In this document: positions 34,398 through 44,512 of the stretch, in pieces
Position numbering within the stretch: position 1 is the first letter of the stretch
Layout: every line of letters begins with the position of its first letter
Assembly (NCBI GenBank): GCA_026545765.1
Contig: CM048844.1
Location: forward strand, 63,601,035-63,665,034
Length of the DNA stretch: 64,000 bases
Source of the DNA: Plantago major
Lineage: Eukaryota > Streptophyta > Magnoliopsida > Lamiales > Plantaginaceae
Direction of reading: 5' to 3'
Translations under genes and position numbers: made by a program
The notes under the pieces: model-generated
Seen by the model: only the letters and a program-made list of their open reading frames with translations
Told to the model about the DNA's origin: nothing
Databases searched by the model: none

Positions 34398-34740
34398 ACG
34401 GGAAAATTACATAGAGCTACCCTCTTAGAGGCTCCTCGCTCATCTGAATCCCCATTAGTGGAACAATTACATATATGTCCAAAAAGTTATTTTTTGGTTG
34501 ACCAACTTAAGATTATTAACAAACCAAACATGCCTTAGTTATTTTAAACTATTAAACTATTAACTTCTGCAAAACAATTTAATTATTAAAATTTTAACTC
34601 TTCTTCGCCAATCCCCACCGCCACCAAAATCACTGCCGGAGCTCCGGTGGAAGCTCCGATCTGTTTCTTTTTTTTTTTTTTTAATTGAGTTTCTGCCATG
34701 GAAGCTCCGATCCGGAGCTTCCATGGCGGAAGCTCAAAAC
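34398..34740. other. foreign segment with a 15-bp-arm palindrome
   Basis: It separates RNase H (ending TLLMFC, 34741) from the LTR remnant. It starts GGGAAAATTACATAGAGC, is AT-rich, and contains a T17 run near 34666 and a stem GCCATGGAAGCTCCG / CGGAGCTTCCATGGC with 3-nt spacer at about 34697-34729. No clear target duplication or terminal inverted repeat was found. It may be part of a DNA transposon. Confidence 0.4.
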
Positions 34741-36563
34741 AAAACATTAGGAGGGTGTCACTTTTCAAACCATAGTTATGTAACATATGTTTTAGCAATA
34801 CTAACTGGGTTACACAATTTCCTGCTGCTATGTACTCAGACTCAGCAGTGGAAAGAGACATGCGATTTTGTTTCTTATTGTACCAACAGACCAAATTATT
34901 ACCTAAATAAAAACACCCACCACTTGTCGATTTTCTCTCGTCTAAGTCTCCGGCCTAGTCAGAATCACTAAACCCAACTAAGTTGGAGTTAGTATCTCTT
35001 GAGTACCATATGCCTAAGTTTGCTATCCCAGGGATGTACTTCATGATCTTCTTGACAGCGTGAAGGTGTGAAGTGTGCGGGTCTGCCTGGTACCTGGCAC
35101 AAACACAAACTGCATACATAATGTCAGGATGGGTCGCTGAGAGATACAACAAGCTTCCTATCATGGACCTGTACAGTGTAGTTTCAACACTATCTCTAGA
35201 ATCGTCCTTTGAGATTTTAAAACTTGTAGACATGAGAGTTTTGCTAGGTTTTGAACGTTCCAAACCAAATCTCTTGACCAGATTCCTAGCATACTTCCCT
35301 GGAAAATAAACAGACCATCTTGTTGCTGTTTCACTTGTAGACCTTGTTGATACGGAAATATGTCCAATCCATCATAGACGTCTTTAGAGAGTATCCTAGG
35401 CATATTCAACTGTCTAAGGTCAAAAGGCTCAATGTCTGACCCGGAGGTCCGGACCTTGACCTTCCCAGAATGAGCAGTGAAAACCTTGGCCTTCAAGATA
35501 GACGGTCCGACCCAGAGACGTTGATTCAGACGTATGACTCGGACCTCATAAGGAACCAAGTGGACTGGCACCAAGAGAAAAGGTAGGGTCCGAGGCTAGC
35601 AAGGTCCGAACCACAGTACCATGGGAGGATGTTTAAGTTATCTTACTTCCAAGTGAGTACCGTTCGGACCATTGCTCCAGACCTACCCTTTCGAACAAAG
35701 TCCGGAATGAAAACCAGAAACCTCTAATCTGTCGAGGAAAGAATAAACTACCCTCGAAAGCCCAAAAGGAAAATGAATTAAGTCTCCTTATTAGGCATTG
35801 GGCCTAATAGATCATTGTTGGCTCAATCCGAGCCTTACACATGGCATGATCCAACGGAGCCCTTCCTCTTTGGGAGATCTCTATATATATGGCACACACT
35901 TCCATGTAAATGGGGGTTAAGTCAGGTAGTCTTTACGAACTAATCCCGATCACTATACAGAGCAGATCTTCAGTCTCTCTCTCTCGAGTAAATTCTCTAC
36001 CCGGTTTAACACTTAGCAAACTGTGTCTACAGTTCTAACCCCCTCCAATGTTACTTATGCAGGTTCTTTCCTACTAGTTCTTTGGAGGGCTTTGGACCTT
36101 TTTCTTGCTCTGGACACTCTACAGTGATTTGTACTAGGGCGACTTAGGAAGAACTTATTAAATGTTTGGGGGATTTCACCCTCAACAGACCTAAAAAGAA
36201 TGTCAGCTCTCCTATCATGCTCATCTCGAAAGTAGCTGTCATAGAGCTAACAAACTTATCCATGATGGATTTATTAGTGGAACCAAAGACAATATCATCA
36301 AAATAAATCAGAGCTATGCAGACATCCTTGTCTTGTTTCATAATAAACAAGGTACGATCACCATCACCTCAAACAAAACCAAACTGCAAGAGAAACATAG
36401 TTAACCTATCATACCAAGCCCGAGGAGCTTGTTTCAACCCATACAAAGCTTTGTGAAGCTTAAAGACATAATCAGGGTGAAAAGGGTCAACAAAACCTTT
36501 TGGTTGTTCTACAAAGGCCTCTTTGTCTATGTATCCATTTAAAAACGCAGCTTTGACATCCAT
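34741..36563 (-). pseudogene. copia-E RT and RNase H, interrupted
   Basis: RT starts at 36563 with [38 protein letters not shown] stop near 36369 precedes 36350-36144 with IALIYFDDIVFGSTNKSIMD (catalytic YxDD) and FEMSMIGELTFFLGL. A solo LTR (35345-36187) splits it there. After the LTR come YRSMIGSLLYLSATHPDIMY and LGIWYSRDTNSNLVGFSDSD (35263-34955), a stop, then RNase H NKKQNRMSLSTAESEYIAAG (34894 onward). The last RNase H residues (DNTSAI onward) are missing. The frame was already damaged outside the LTR insertion. Confidence 0.85.
35345..36187 (+). mobile_element. solo LTR (843 bp) with target duplication GACCT
   Basis: Begins TGTTGATACGG and ends CACCCTCAACA, giving TGTTGA/TCAACA terminal inverted repeats. 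It is flanked by GACCT at 35340-35344 and 36188-36192. The TATA box CTATATATATGG at 35881 suggests forward orientation. It lies in the RT of copia-E and is left by recombination between two LTRs. Lineage is unknown; no related LTR exists in the window. Confidence 0.9.
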
Positions 36564-36622
36564 TTGAAAGAGTTTGATTTTCAGGGTGTCTAATCAAACT
36601 CTTTCAAATGGATGTCAAAGCT
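36549..36622. repeat. 31-bp perfect inverted repeat at a deletion junction
   Basis: Arms 36549-36579 and 36592-36622 are perfect reverse complements with a 12-nt spacer. The left arm codes the RT segment around FQMDVKA in frame; the right arm is its inverted copy, next to the truncated integrase. It marks the loss of the integrase C-terminus and RT N-terminus. Confidence 0.95.
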
Positions 36623-37877
36623 CAGGTGTCTTGGGAGCAGAGTACTCATGAGGGATACCATGTGTATCACATAATTGAACAAATTTCTGGTTCTCAAACT
36701 CCTTGCCATGATCAGACCTAATACGATTCACAGAACACCCATACAAGTTTCTAATACTAGCTTGCAAAGTTCTGACAGCATCAAAAGTTTCTGATTTATC
36801 TTTGAGAAATTTAATCCAAGTGTACCTGGAAAAATCATCAACAATCACAAAGGCATACCTTTTTCCACCAAAGCTACTAACCTCAATTGGACCCATAAGA
36901 TCCATATGGAGTAGGAGGAAACACTTGTTCGTACCTGTGGGTTTACCATCAGACATAATTGGAAAAAGTGTATGGGATACCCTTGTTTGTTTCCCTTTAA
37001 GACAATCTCCACAAACAATCTTACCAGGGTTGGTCAGTTTGGCAATGCCCAACACTGCCTTGCACTTTACTAGCTTATCAAGATTCCTATAGTTCATATG
37101 ACCAAGTGTTTTGTGCCAAACAACTGACTCATCAACTTTCACATGATTACAGACAAAATGATCATTAAACATATAACAGTTATCATTTGACCTAGTGTCA
37201 GTCATAACACAGCAATTGGATCTATCAAAGACTTCATAGGATTTCATATCAAAGAACACTTTCAAATCATCATCACATAGTTGACTAATGCTAATTAAAT
37301 TAGCAGCTAAGCCATCTACCAATAGTACTTCTTTTAGTGCTGGAAATCCTTCCACATTCAACACACCCTTACCAATTATCCTGCTTTTGCTTCCTCCACC
37401 ATAACTGACAGTTCCTTTGGTGAGAGGAATTATGTCCTTCAAGTAGGTCTTTGTACCTGTCATGTGACGGGAACACCCACTATCGAAGTACCAAGTACAT
37501 GCAGGGTTAGACTTAATAGCAGAAAACACAACATTGCAAGCATTGTAAGTCTTACGTATCCAGACTCCCCTTAGTCTGTTTTTACCATTCAGAGTACTAG
37601 TGTTTTTGGACAGTGTTGTGACAACACCAGAATCAGAATATTGAACATTTAAGGAATACTCTGGAGTTTTCATAACAGTGGAAACACTACTACTGGAAAT
37701 ATCAACACTAGACTTATTGCAATCATAAGAGGTTTCAATAGAGGAGTCGTTTACAGATTTAGACTTGATCAAAGTGGTTTCCTCTAATGAAACATTGTTT
37801 TTGGGTTCTTTCAAGGATTTATAGTATTTGAAATAGTAAGGTTTAATATGACCAGGTTTAGAAAAAAACTGACACAC
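36623..37877 (-). pseudogene. copia-E gag end, protease and integrase core (about 420-codon open frame)
   Basis: The N-terminus has a second, degenerate zinc knuckle (MCQFFSKPGHIKPYYFKYYK, two Cys lost). Protease follows with TWYFDSGCSRHMTG, active-site motif intact, then SYGGGSKSRIIGKGVLNVEG. The pre-integrase module is VVWHKTLGHMNYRNLDKL with CGDCLKGKQ, a full HHCC. The integrase core reads LLHMDLMGPIEVSSFGGKRY, VDDFSRYTWIKFLKDKSETF and NRIRSDHGKEFENQ, so all catalytic acids (D, D, E) are present. It stops after SAPKTPEL at the inverted-repeat junction. This is the best-preserved pol segment of copia-E. Confidence 0.88.
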
Positions 37878-39662
37878 AAAAACCTTTTTTTGCTTTGGAC
37901 AGACAATCCTTTTCCTTTCACAAACACAGGAGTTGGGTAATTACTAGGTGCATCCTTGGTAGAAGAAGTTAGGTCCCGAATAAGTTGATGAAACCTAGAC
38001 ATTTAGTTCCTTCATTACCTAGACCTAGCATTTCATCAAGTTTAGTAGGTCCTGTATTCATTTTTCTCAAAGTAAGCTCACGAATTTTAAGCTTAGCGGT
38101 TACCATTTTCAAATCAGCTTCCATTCTGGTTAGACTTACCTCCAGATTCAGGATTGTGTCTTGCAGAGACTTGTTCAGTTCCTTAAGATACTCTGTTTCT
38201 TTGAACAAGGCTTTCACATTCTTGGCAGATTTTTGTCATTCCTTCAACACATCCTCATAGAGGACTTCATGTTCCTTAATGAACTCCTCTTGGCTCATCT
38301 CATTCTCAGGTGAGTGGTCAGCTTCAAGGTCTACTGAGCCACGCATGCAGTGGGGATCCAAAAAATCACAATACACCAATGATTCTGGTGTTTCAGTACA
38401 GAAGTTCTGAGACTGTATGAGTTCATCAGCTTCATCAAAGAATGTCTCACATTCAATACACTCATCTGCTATATCATTGGCAACACCTACAAAAAATATT
38501 TCTTGCACAAAGATGTTATCATCTATGTTCGAACAACACTGTGCATCATCAAAATTGCCATCACTCCAGTTGACTTGGGAGTGTAGTGCAGATGGATGAA
38601 CTTCTTCATCTAATAGAACCACATCTTCTTCTGTACCTGCTTCATCATCATCCAAACAAATCGAATACGAATTTTCCTTCTTTCGAAGAGTGTTAGCACA
38701 TTCATAAGAATAATGACCAAAGCCTTCACATGCATTGCACTGAGTTCTTTTCTGTTTTTCAGGATCCCCATCCATCGGTTTCTTGTAAGAATACTTTACC
38801 AATGCTTTGGACGGGAATTTGGACTGACCAAAGGGATTGCTGCTTGAACATACTTTAAACTTGCCTTTTAGATTAATATTTTGAAAACGTTTTAGCATAG
38901 CCTTGAACATAACCTTGAACTCATCATCATCATCTTCATCATCCAGTATTTCAAAAGACTTTGAGTGAAGTAAATTTTTCTGTCCTTGGCAACATCAGAA
39001 GAATTGTTTAACCCAAGCTCGAATGTTTTCATAATATTCATCAAAGTTTGAAGATCCTGGGTGGCCATGTTCTCATAGGTTTCCACAGCAATCTTTTTCA
39101 TTTCAAAACGTTTTGAAAGAGTCCTAATAGCTTTGTAAACTAGTTGCTTGTTCGACAAGGGGTCTCCAAGCATATGACTTTCATTAGAAATATCCAAAAG
39201 TTTATCAAAATAGGATGTAATGTCCTCTTCCTCTCCAATTCTCAGATTTTCAAAATGACTCAAAAGCATTTGAAGTTTTGATTCTCTCACACTCAGATCT
39301 CCCTCACAGTGCCTTTGAAGAATTTCCCAGGCCTGTTTGGCAGTTGAGCATGTTTGAATCTGTTTAAACATGTGAAGATCTACATAACTAAACAAGATAT
39401 TGAGAGCCTTCTCATTGTTTTTTTCATCCGCAATTTCATCTTTATCATAATCACGTTCCGGCTTAGGGATGTAATCTTTATCCTCATCAGGAGGTAATAA
39501 AGGCAAAGTATAACCATCAACAACACTTCTCCAAACACGGATATCAATGGATTTGATATGCGACCGAATGCGAGTTTTCCAAAGATTATAGTTGCAGCAA
39601 TCAAGTATAGGTAACCTATTGACATTAGGATTAGCGAAATCCATGATACCAAATCCAAACAC
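37878..39662 (-). pseudogene. copia-E gag, frameshifted
   Basis: 39662-38892 (256 codons) starts near MDFANPNVNRLPILDCCNYN and holds the copia Gag domain (VWRSVVDGYTLP, KQAWEILQRHCEGDLSVRES, LQMLLSHFENLRIGEEEDIT). A frameshift near 38950 leads to 38910-38236 with zinc knuckle CNACEGFGHYSYEC, then a very acidic stretch. 38217-37969 is a predicted coiled coil (LKELNKSLQDTILNLEVSLT). The ordering of zinc knuckle, acidic region, coiled coil and second knuckle fits SIRE-type Gag. Each part is open, so decay is moderate. Confidence 0.85.
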
Positions 39663-39679
39663 CTATGAATTAGGTGCTT

Positions 39680-39692
39680 GGCTCAGATGCCA
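39680..39692 (-). other. copia-E primer binding site (iMet tRNA type)
   Basis: Reverse strand TGGCATCTGAGCC follows the LTR end (..TTTTCA) by two bases. Compared with TGGTATCAGAGCC it has two substitutions. Confidence 0.72.
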
Positions 39693-39694
39693 AA

Positions 39695-39796
39695 TGAAAA
39701 TGTTCGGACCGGGATTTGGTATAATGTAAACAAGTGTATTCTGTACACCAAAGAACACTATTGAACAGTGTCTTCGACATACTGTAACAAACAGTG
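39695..39796 (-). repeat. copia-E 5' LTR remnant
   Basis: Inner end of the LTR, + strand TGAAAATGTTCGGACC, matching 34277 onward. It is cut at 39796 by the LTR of copia-C, so the outer part lies beyond copia-C and outside the window. Confidence 0.75.
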
Positions 39797-41427
39797 TGTT
39801 AGGAATATCTGTTTAGATTTTGATCAGCAACCTAATGACTTATCTTAGCTCAGAAAGGTGGTTAGTACTCTTGGTTCACTTGAACACTGTAAAAGAGGAA
39901 AATCACGAAGTATGTTAGTCTAGCAAATCTTGTATAGGATGTTAGGTCTCTGAATGTAATTTTTTATATCTTTGAAGAAGACCAAGGAGAAGGCATCCAG
40001 CAGGAGTGTTCAACAAATTTTGAAGATTTGAAGACTGCACAAGATTGATGAACACGAAGGTTATCAGATACCTATGTCCAGATATCTTTGATAAACAAGT
40101 GTTTCTCAATAAACAAGTTTTGCAAAAGATATCTGAAAACACAAGGTTTCTAAACAAGGAAAAGTGCCCACAGACATCTACACTCAGATATCCTGGATAA
40201 AACAATGTTTCTGGGAAACAATGTTTCAACAGGTATCTGGAGTTGTGAAGGTCTCTGGAAATGGACATGCAATGCTTCAGAAAGCGTGCATAGTTCCGTT
40301 GGCACTACAGGACAAAAATAGTACATTGCAATAAATGCACAGACAGTGACATCTGAACAAAAGACGAAATCTCTGAAAAGAGACAACGTCTTTTGTAGTA
40401 CAATTTATAGATAACAATAGTCTGAATTTCATTAAGCCTAACGGATACTAACGAATACTATTCAAACGGCATGATTTTCAACTACAAATATCTACACTTA
40501 GAATGCTTGAAACACACATTGAACATACACTGAACATGCCAAGAACTTACATCAACGAATTCATTCAAGCATATATACAAGCCTTCAACCTACTTACTCT
40601 TTAACTTACAATTGCGACTAAGCTCTTGAATTCTAAGTAGCACGAAAGTTCTAAGTGTCCTGATCCATAACAAGCATTGCTATCTGTGAAGGAGTTGAAT
40701 CAAAAGATCAAGTATCTAAGCTTCATTCTCTAGAACATTTAACATAGACTTGGGTCAGTAAAGAACATATCACCACACATTGTGAAGTGTGTTAAGTGAA
40801 TTTTGTTCTATCAAGTATTCTTACATAACTGAAAAAGTTATAAAGACTACTCACCTGACAAACTACCTTAACCAACACCTTAAACGGCGTGGAGTATAGG
40901 AAGTACTTAGTTTGGGAAACTAAGGAATAACTCCAAGGTTACTAAGCATAGGAAGTACTTAGTTTGGTAAACTAAGGAATAGCTCAAAGGTTTCTGAGTA
41001 TAGGAAGTACTTGGCTGAGAAAGCCAGGGAATAACTCAGGGGGAACACTTGATTGGGAACCTAGTGTATTTAGGAATCGAGAGAAGATATTTGTAAGGTA
41101 AACTCAATTATCTGTCTTAGTGGATTCTAGGTCTGAGAAAGGCCGAAGTGGATTAGTTGAAGGATTACGCCACCTTCAGATACCACTATAAAGATCAGTG
41201 TTATTTACTTTCTGCAATTTAGTACTTGCTTTATTTACCTTGCTGAGTATTTAAACACATCTTGCTGAGCACGTGCACTTATCATAGAAAAGTCTTCCGC
41301 TCTCTGAAATTAAGTATCAGATATCGTCACAGATATCTGATAAATTGTGTTTATCAACAAAAGTTGTAAAAGACTATTCACCCCCACCCCCTCCAGTCTT
41401 TTCCCTTTGCCGATATCTGGACCAACA
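39797..41427 (+). repeat. copia-C 5' LTR (1631 bp)
   Basis: Starts TGTTAGGAATATCTG and ends TCTGGACCAACA; length agrees with copia-D (1630 bp). It contains direct repeats of AGGAAGTACTTAGTTTGG-like units (40897-41020) and, near the 3' end, two hairpins. A TATA-like CTACAAATATC at 40482 is mutated relative to copia-A. Confidence 0.93.
41315..41402 (+). other. two hairpins near the copia-C LTR 3' end
   Basis: H1 at 41315-41342 is an 11-bp perfect stem TATCAGATATC / GATATCTGATA with loop GTCACA. H2 at 41368-41402 has arms AAAAGACT / AGTCTTTT around a C-rich loop. Both occur at the same place in copia-B and copia-D LTRs; in copia-B, H1 is CTCAGATATC / GATATCTGAG. Confidence 0.75.
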
Positions 41428-41429
41428 AG

Positions 41430-41441
41430 TGGTATCAGAGC
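41430..41441 (+). other. copia-C primer binding site (iMet tRNA)
   Basis: TGGTATCAGAGC, a perfect match to the complement of the initiator Met tRNA 3' end, two bases after the LTR. Confidence 0.95.
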
Positions 41442-41545
41442 AGCAGGTTCCCAAGCCTTCTGCACTGAACCTAGAACCCAGATAAGTGCCCACTAACTGT
41501 TTTTCACCTACACTTAATTTGTCTGTTTAGTGTGTTTGCTGCAGG

Positions 41546-43890
41546 ATGTCTTTAAGTGACGCTCCAATTCTAAAACAGAGAATTATGAGAAATGGAAGAA
41601 CAACATGATGCTCCACCTAGAAGCCATCAGTGACGAAATGATCGAAGTAATAAAGAATGGCCCCATAGTCATTCAACAACTCAAGTAGGTCATGGAGGTT
41701 TCTAATGGTGGAGACAGAGTTCCCACTGATGAAGAACCAAGTGGTGGTTCCTCACAAACAGGTGCTTCAACCAGTGGAAGACCTACTGGTCAAATTGTTT
41801 ATGAGCCAAAGCCCAGAGAGCTCTGTACAACGGATGATGCCAAGAGCACATACAGTGTAAACTGTGGGGTGCAAAAATAGCGAAAGTGGCCTGGCAACTG
41901 ATAGAACAAATCTGTGCCGACACTTAGAAAACAAAGGAAAATAATTTCGAAGTTTTGAAGCTTAAATTCCTAAACTTTAAACAAGGTTCCACTGAGACTC
42001 TTGAAGAACTAGATTTTTGAATTACAACACTATGAGTGAAATGGCTGCACTTGGTGAAAGTGAGAGATACTCTAACTCTGAAAAGGTTAAGACTATCGTG
42101 AGAAGCTTGAATCAAAACTGGGAACATACTCAGTATTTTTATTTCAACTAAGGAATGCCAAATATCACTCCAGTAGAACTCTTTTCTCACTCAGCTACTG
42201 TCAACTATGAAACTACTCAGAGAGAACAAATAATTGCTGAGAAAGTTCACAATGTTGCTTTAGTAACACAAGGTACTTCTGAGAAGAAGGATACCAAAGA
42301 AATGACTGAGGAAGATGCTCTTGTTGTAAAGCAAATGAGAAAATACGTCAGTCGTGAGATTGAGAGAAGAAAAGTCAAAGAGAAGCTGAAAAAGCATCTA
42401 GGCTCAAACTATCACCAGTACAAGAATTTGCTGCTGTCAAGCTCGCTGAACGAACTGGCTCAGCAAGCATCTAGTACTGAGGAAGCAGAAATCGGAAACG
42501 ATATCTGTTTCTATTGTCAGAAACCTGGTCATTTTAAAAGAGACTGTCCTATTTTCAAAAAGCTAAAGACTGGTGACAAGAAAGATAGAAGAAACTTCAA
42601 GAGAGGTCAGAGAGCTTTGCTCATTGAAGAAAGGAAAAAGATTCAAATCCAACTGGATGCTCTCGATATTGAGTCAGAATCTGAGGAAGAAGACTTAGAT
42701 GACTCCAAACCTACCTTCTCCAGAATTATGTGGCATCACTCATGAACTAGTTGACTTTGGTCAAAAGAAAAGGGAATATGTGGGGTTGCTGAGGAGATCT
42801 CCAGATTGCTCCAACATTGAGCCTTGCCTAATGGCTGGCGAGGTAACCAACATTTCTCAATTTATAAATTATGAGAGTGATGAGGAAGAAATCAGAGATT
42901 TGAATATTTAATAAGAGAACTTGATCTCTACAAAAGAGAATTTCAAATGATCCGAGCAAGAGCCGACATTCATGAAGAAGAAAAGAATTCTCTTGAGAAG
43001 GAAAATTCACAATTACTCAAAGTATCTGAGAAAAAGGATGCTGAAAATGCATTTCTCAAAGCACAGATATCTGAAACGGAGAAGTTACACAGAAAGGCAA
43101 TGGATATACTCCAAAAGGAAAATAAAGATCTTCTTTCTGAAAATGAGGAACTCAAGAAGAAAGAACTATCCTTTCGATCCTATGCCAAAGCTAGTGACAC
43201 TCTTACTGAAGTGCACTCTTATTTAAGAGATCCTTCAGAAAAGGGAGGACTTGGGCTGGACACACAAACAAATAGCTCTACTACTCTGAATAAGAGTGAC
43301 GAAAGAATAATGATTGTTAGTGATCAGCAAAATGGTTCTCAAATAACCTACAGCATTGGTCAGAAAGCTAAGGTTGTTGACAAAGGAAAGGCAGTCGCGA
43401 TCAAACCTTTGTGGGAAAAACAAGTCCAAAAGAAAACTGTTGGGAATATTTATGTAAAGAAACATAACACTGAAAAGTGCAATCAACCATAGTGCAATGT
43501 CTCTCAGAAAGGAAAAATTGCAGGAGCAGGCAAGTTTTTCAACATCACATTTTCTGGAAAGAAAGACGTTCCAGAGACTAGCAAAGCTGCTGAGAAAAGA
43601 ACTCAGACAGCACCAGGTGCTCGAAATGGCATTGCCTATAAAGCCATCGGGAAACAACTCGCTCATGAGTATAAACAAGAGAAAGAACGATGGATGAAAG
43701 CCAGGATTGCGCATAGCAATCATTAGAAGTGGAAGAAAGAACAGGTTACGACCACTCTGAATGACAGGGCTAGAAGAAGTCTGTCAAGGAAAGGTAAGTT
43801 TGCTGAAAAGCAGACTCAGCAATCTGACAGGTATCTGAAAGCACCACGAGGAGCACCAAGGAACACACCGAAAAGGAAAATCTTTTACTA
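41546..43890 (+). pseudogene. copia-C gag, broken
   Basis: The ATG at 41546 (MSLSDAP) loses frame after about 10 codons by a one-base deletion compared with copia-B. 41692-41880 is a Ser/Gly-rich open stretch. 42155-42745 carries FSHSATVNYETTQREQ and the zinc knuckle CFYCQKPGHFKRDCP. 42947-43492 is the coiled-coil part (NSLEKENSQLLKVSEKKDAE, ENEELKKKELSFRSYAKASD). 43497-43885 is the basic tail (KFAEKQTQQSDRY, GAPRNTP). Stops lie at about 41878, 42019 and 42910. The foreign insertion at 43891 interrupts the last part. Confidence 0.83.
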
Positions 43891-44504
43891 TATAAAAGAG
43901 AACTCCTTGAAAGCAGTTTTTACACCAATTAATTTATTTTGACAATGAATTGATTTTGACCACTTCCAACAGAATAGGGAAAAATGAAAAAAAACTATGC
44001 TAACTCAAATTTCGAATCCTTGCAACAAACGGAAGGTGCCTCTACCAATCATTTGCTTTCACATCTTATAACGCAAGACCCTTACAGTTTTAATAACCTT
44101 CATGATGTTGAAAGTCAAGTAGGTACATCTATCATGTTTACAGATTACTCAACTCTTATATTTCACTTTGCCAAAGCAATTATCTTTACTATTCAAAAAG
44201 TTATACCAATCAAATTAATTTTGACCAATTAAATTAATTTTAACTCCAAATTTCATATATAGAAATAAAGCTAAAAAGAAAAGGACAAAAAGAAGGGAGT
44301 TGAAAATCATCTCCCACTACTCCCACCCATTATAATCACCAAAACATATATTTTCATTAATAACTCATATAACATACTTCTATATTATAATTGAATTTAT
44401 AACTAATTATAAGTTTAAATATATATTATATTGTTTATGTCATGCATAAAAAATTTTAATATCAGACACTCATCTATTTGGCATGTGAATTTTCACGTGC
44501 ACAA
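43891..44504. mobile_element. 614-bp insertion with 8-bp target duplication TTTTACTA
   Basis: Flanked by TTTTACTA at 43883-43890 and 44505-44512. The uninterrupted copia-A shows ATTCTTACTA at this place, which supports an insertion. It starts TATAAAAGAGAACTCC and ends TTTCACGTGCACAA. It is AT-rich with repeated AATTAATTTTGACC units, and has no long ORF. No terminal inverted repeat is visible. An 8-bp duplication is typical of hAT elements, but the termini do not confirm this. Confidence 0.7.
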
Positions 44505-44512
44505 TTTTACTA

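Larger units (their letters stand above)
34277..39796 (-). mobile_element. copia-E (reverse, second Sirevirus-like lineage)
   Basis: Reverse element with LTR remnants at both ends, an iMet-type primer site, gag with two zinc knuckles, protease, integrase, RT and RNase H. Gag (NLWKTRIRSHIKSIDIRVWR) and pol are clearly different from copia-A to D. Integrase and RT are joined across a large deletion marked by a 31-bp inverted repeat. A solo LTR lies in RT, and the end of RNase H is replaced by foreign sequence. The 5' LTR is cut at 39796 by copia-C. No envelope-like gene is visible; a deleted one cannot be excluded. Confidence 0.82.

Noticed and set aside
35073-35309. Forward-strand ORF of 78 residues
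   Set aside because: It is the antisense of copia-E RNase H/connection coding sequence.
39701-39793. Very short 93-bp LTR (TRIM-like element)
   Set aside because: The shared block is the inner part of a longer copia-E LTR cut by copia-C; copia-E carries full gag and pol genes, so it is not a TRIM.
44279-44340. Possible small host gene promoter in the AT-rich 614-bp insertion
   Set aside because: There is no credible TATA/ORF pair, and the perfect target duplication shows that the whole segment is an insertion.
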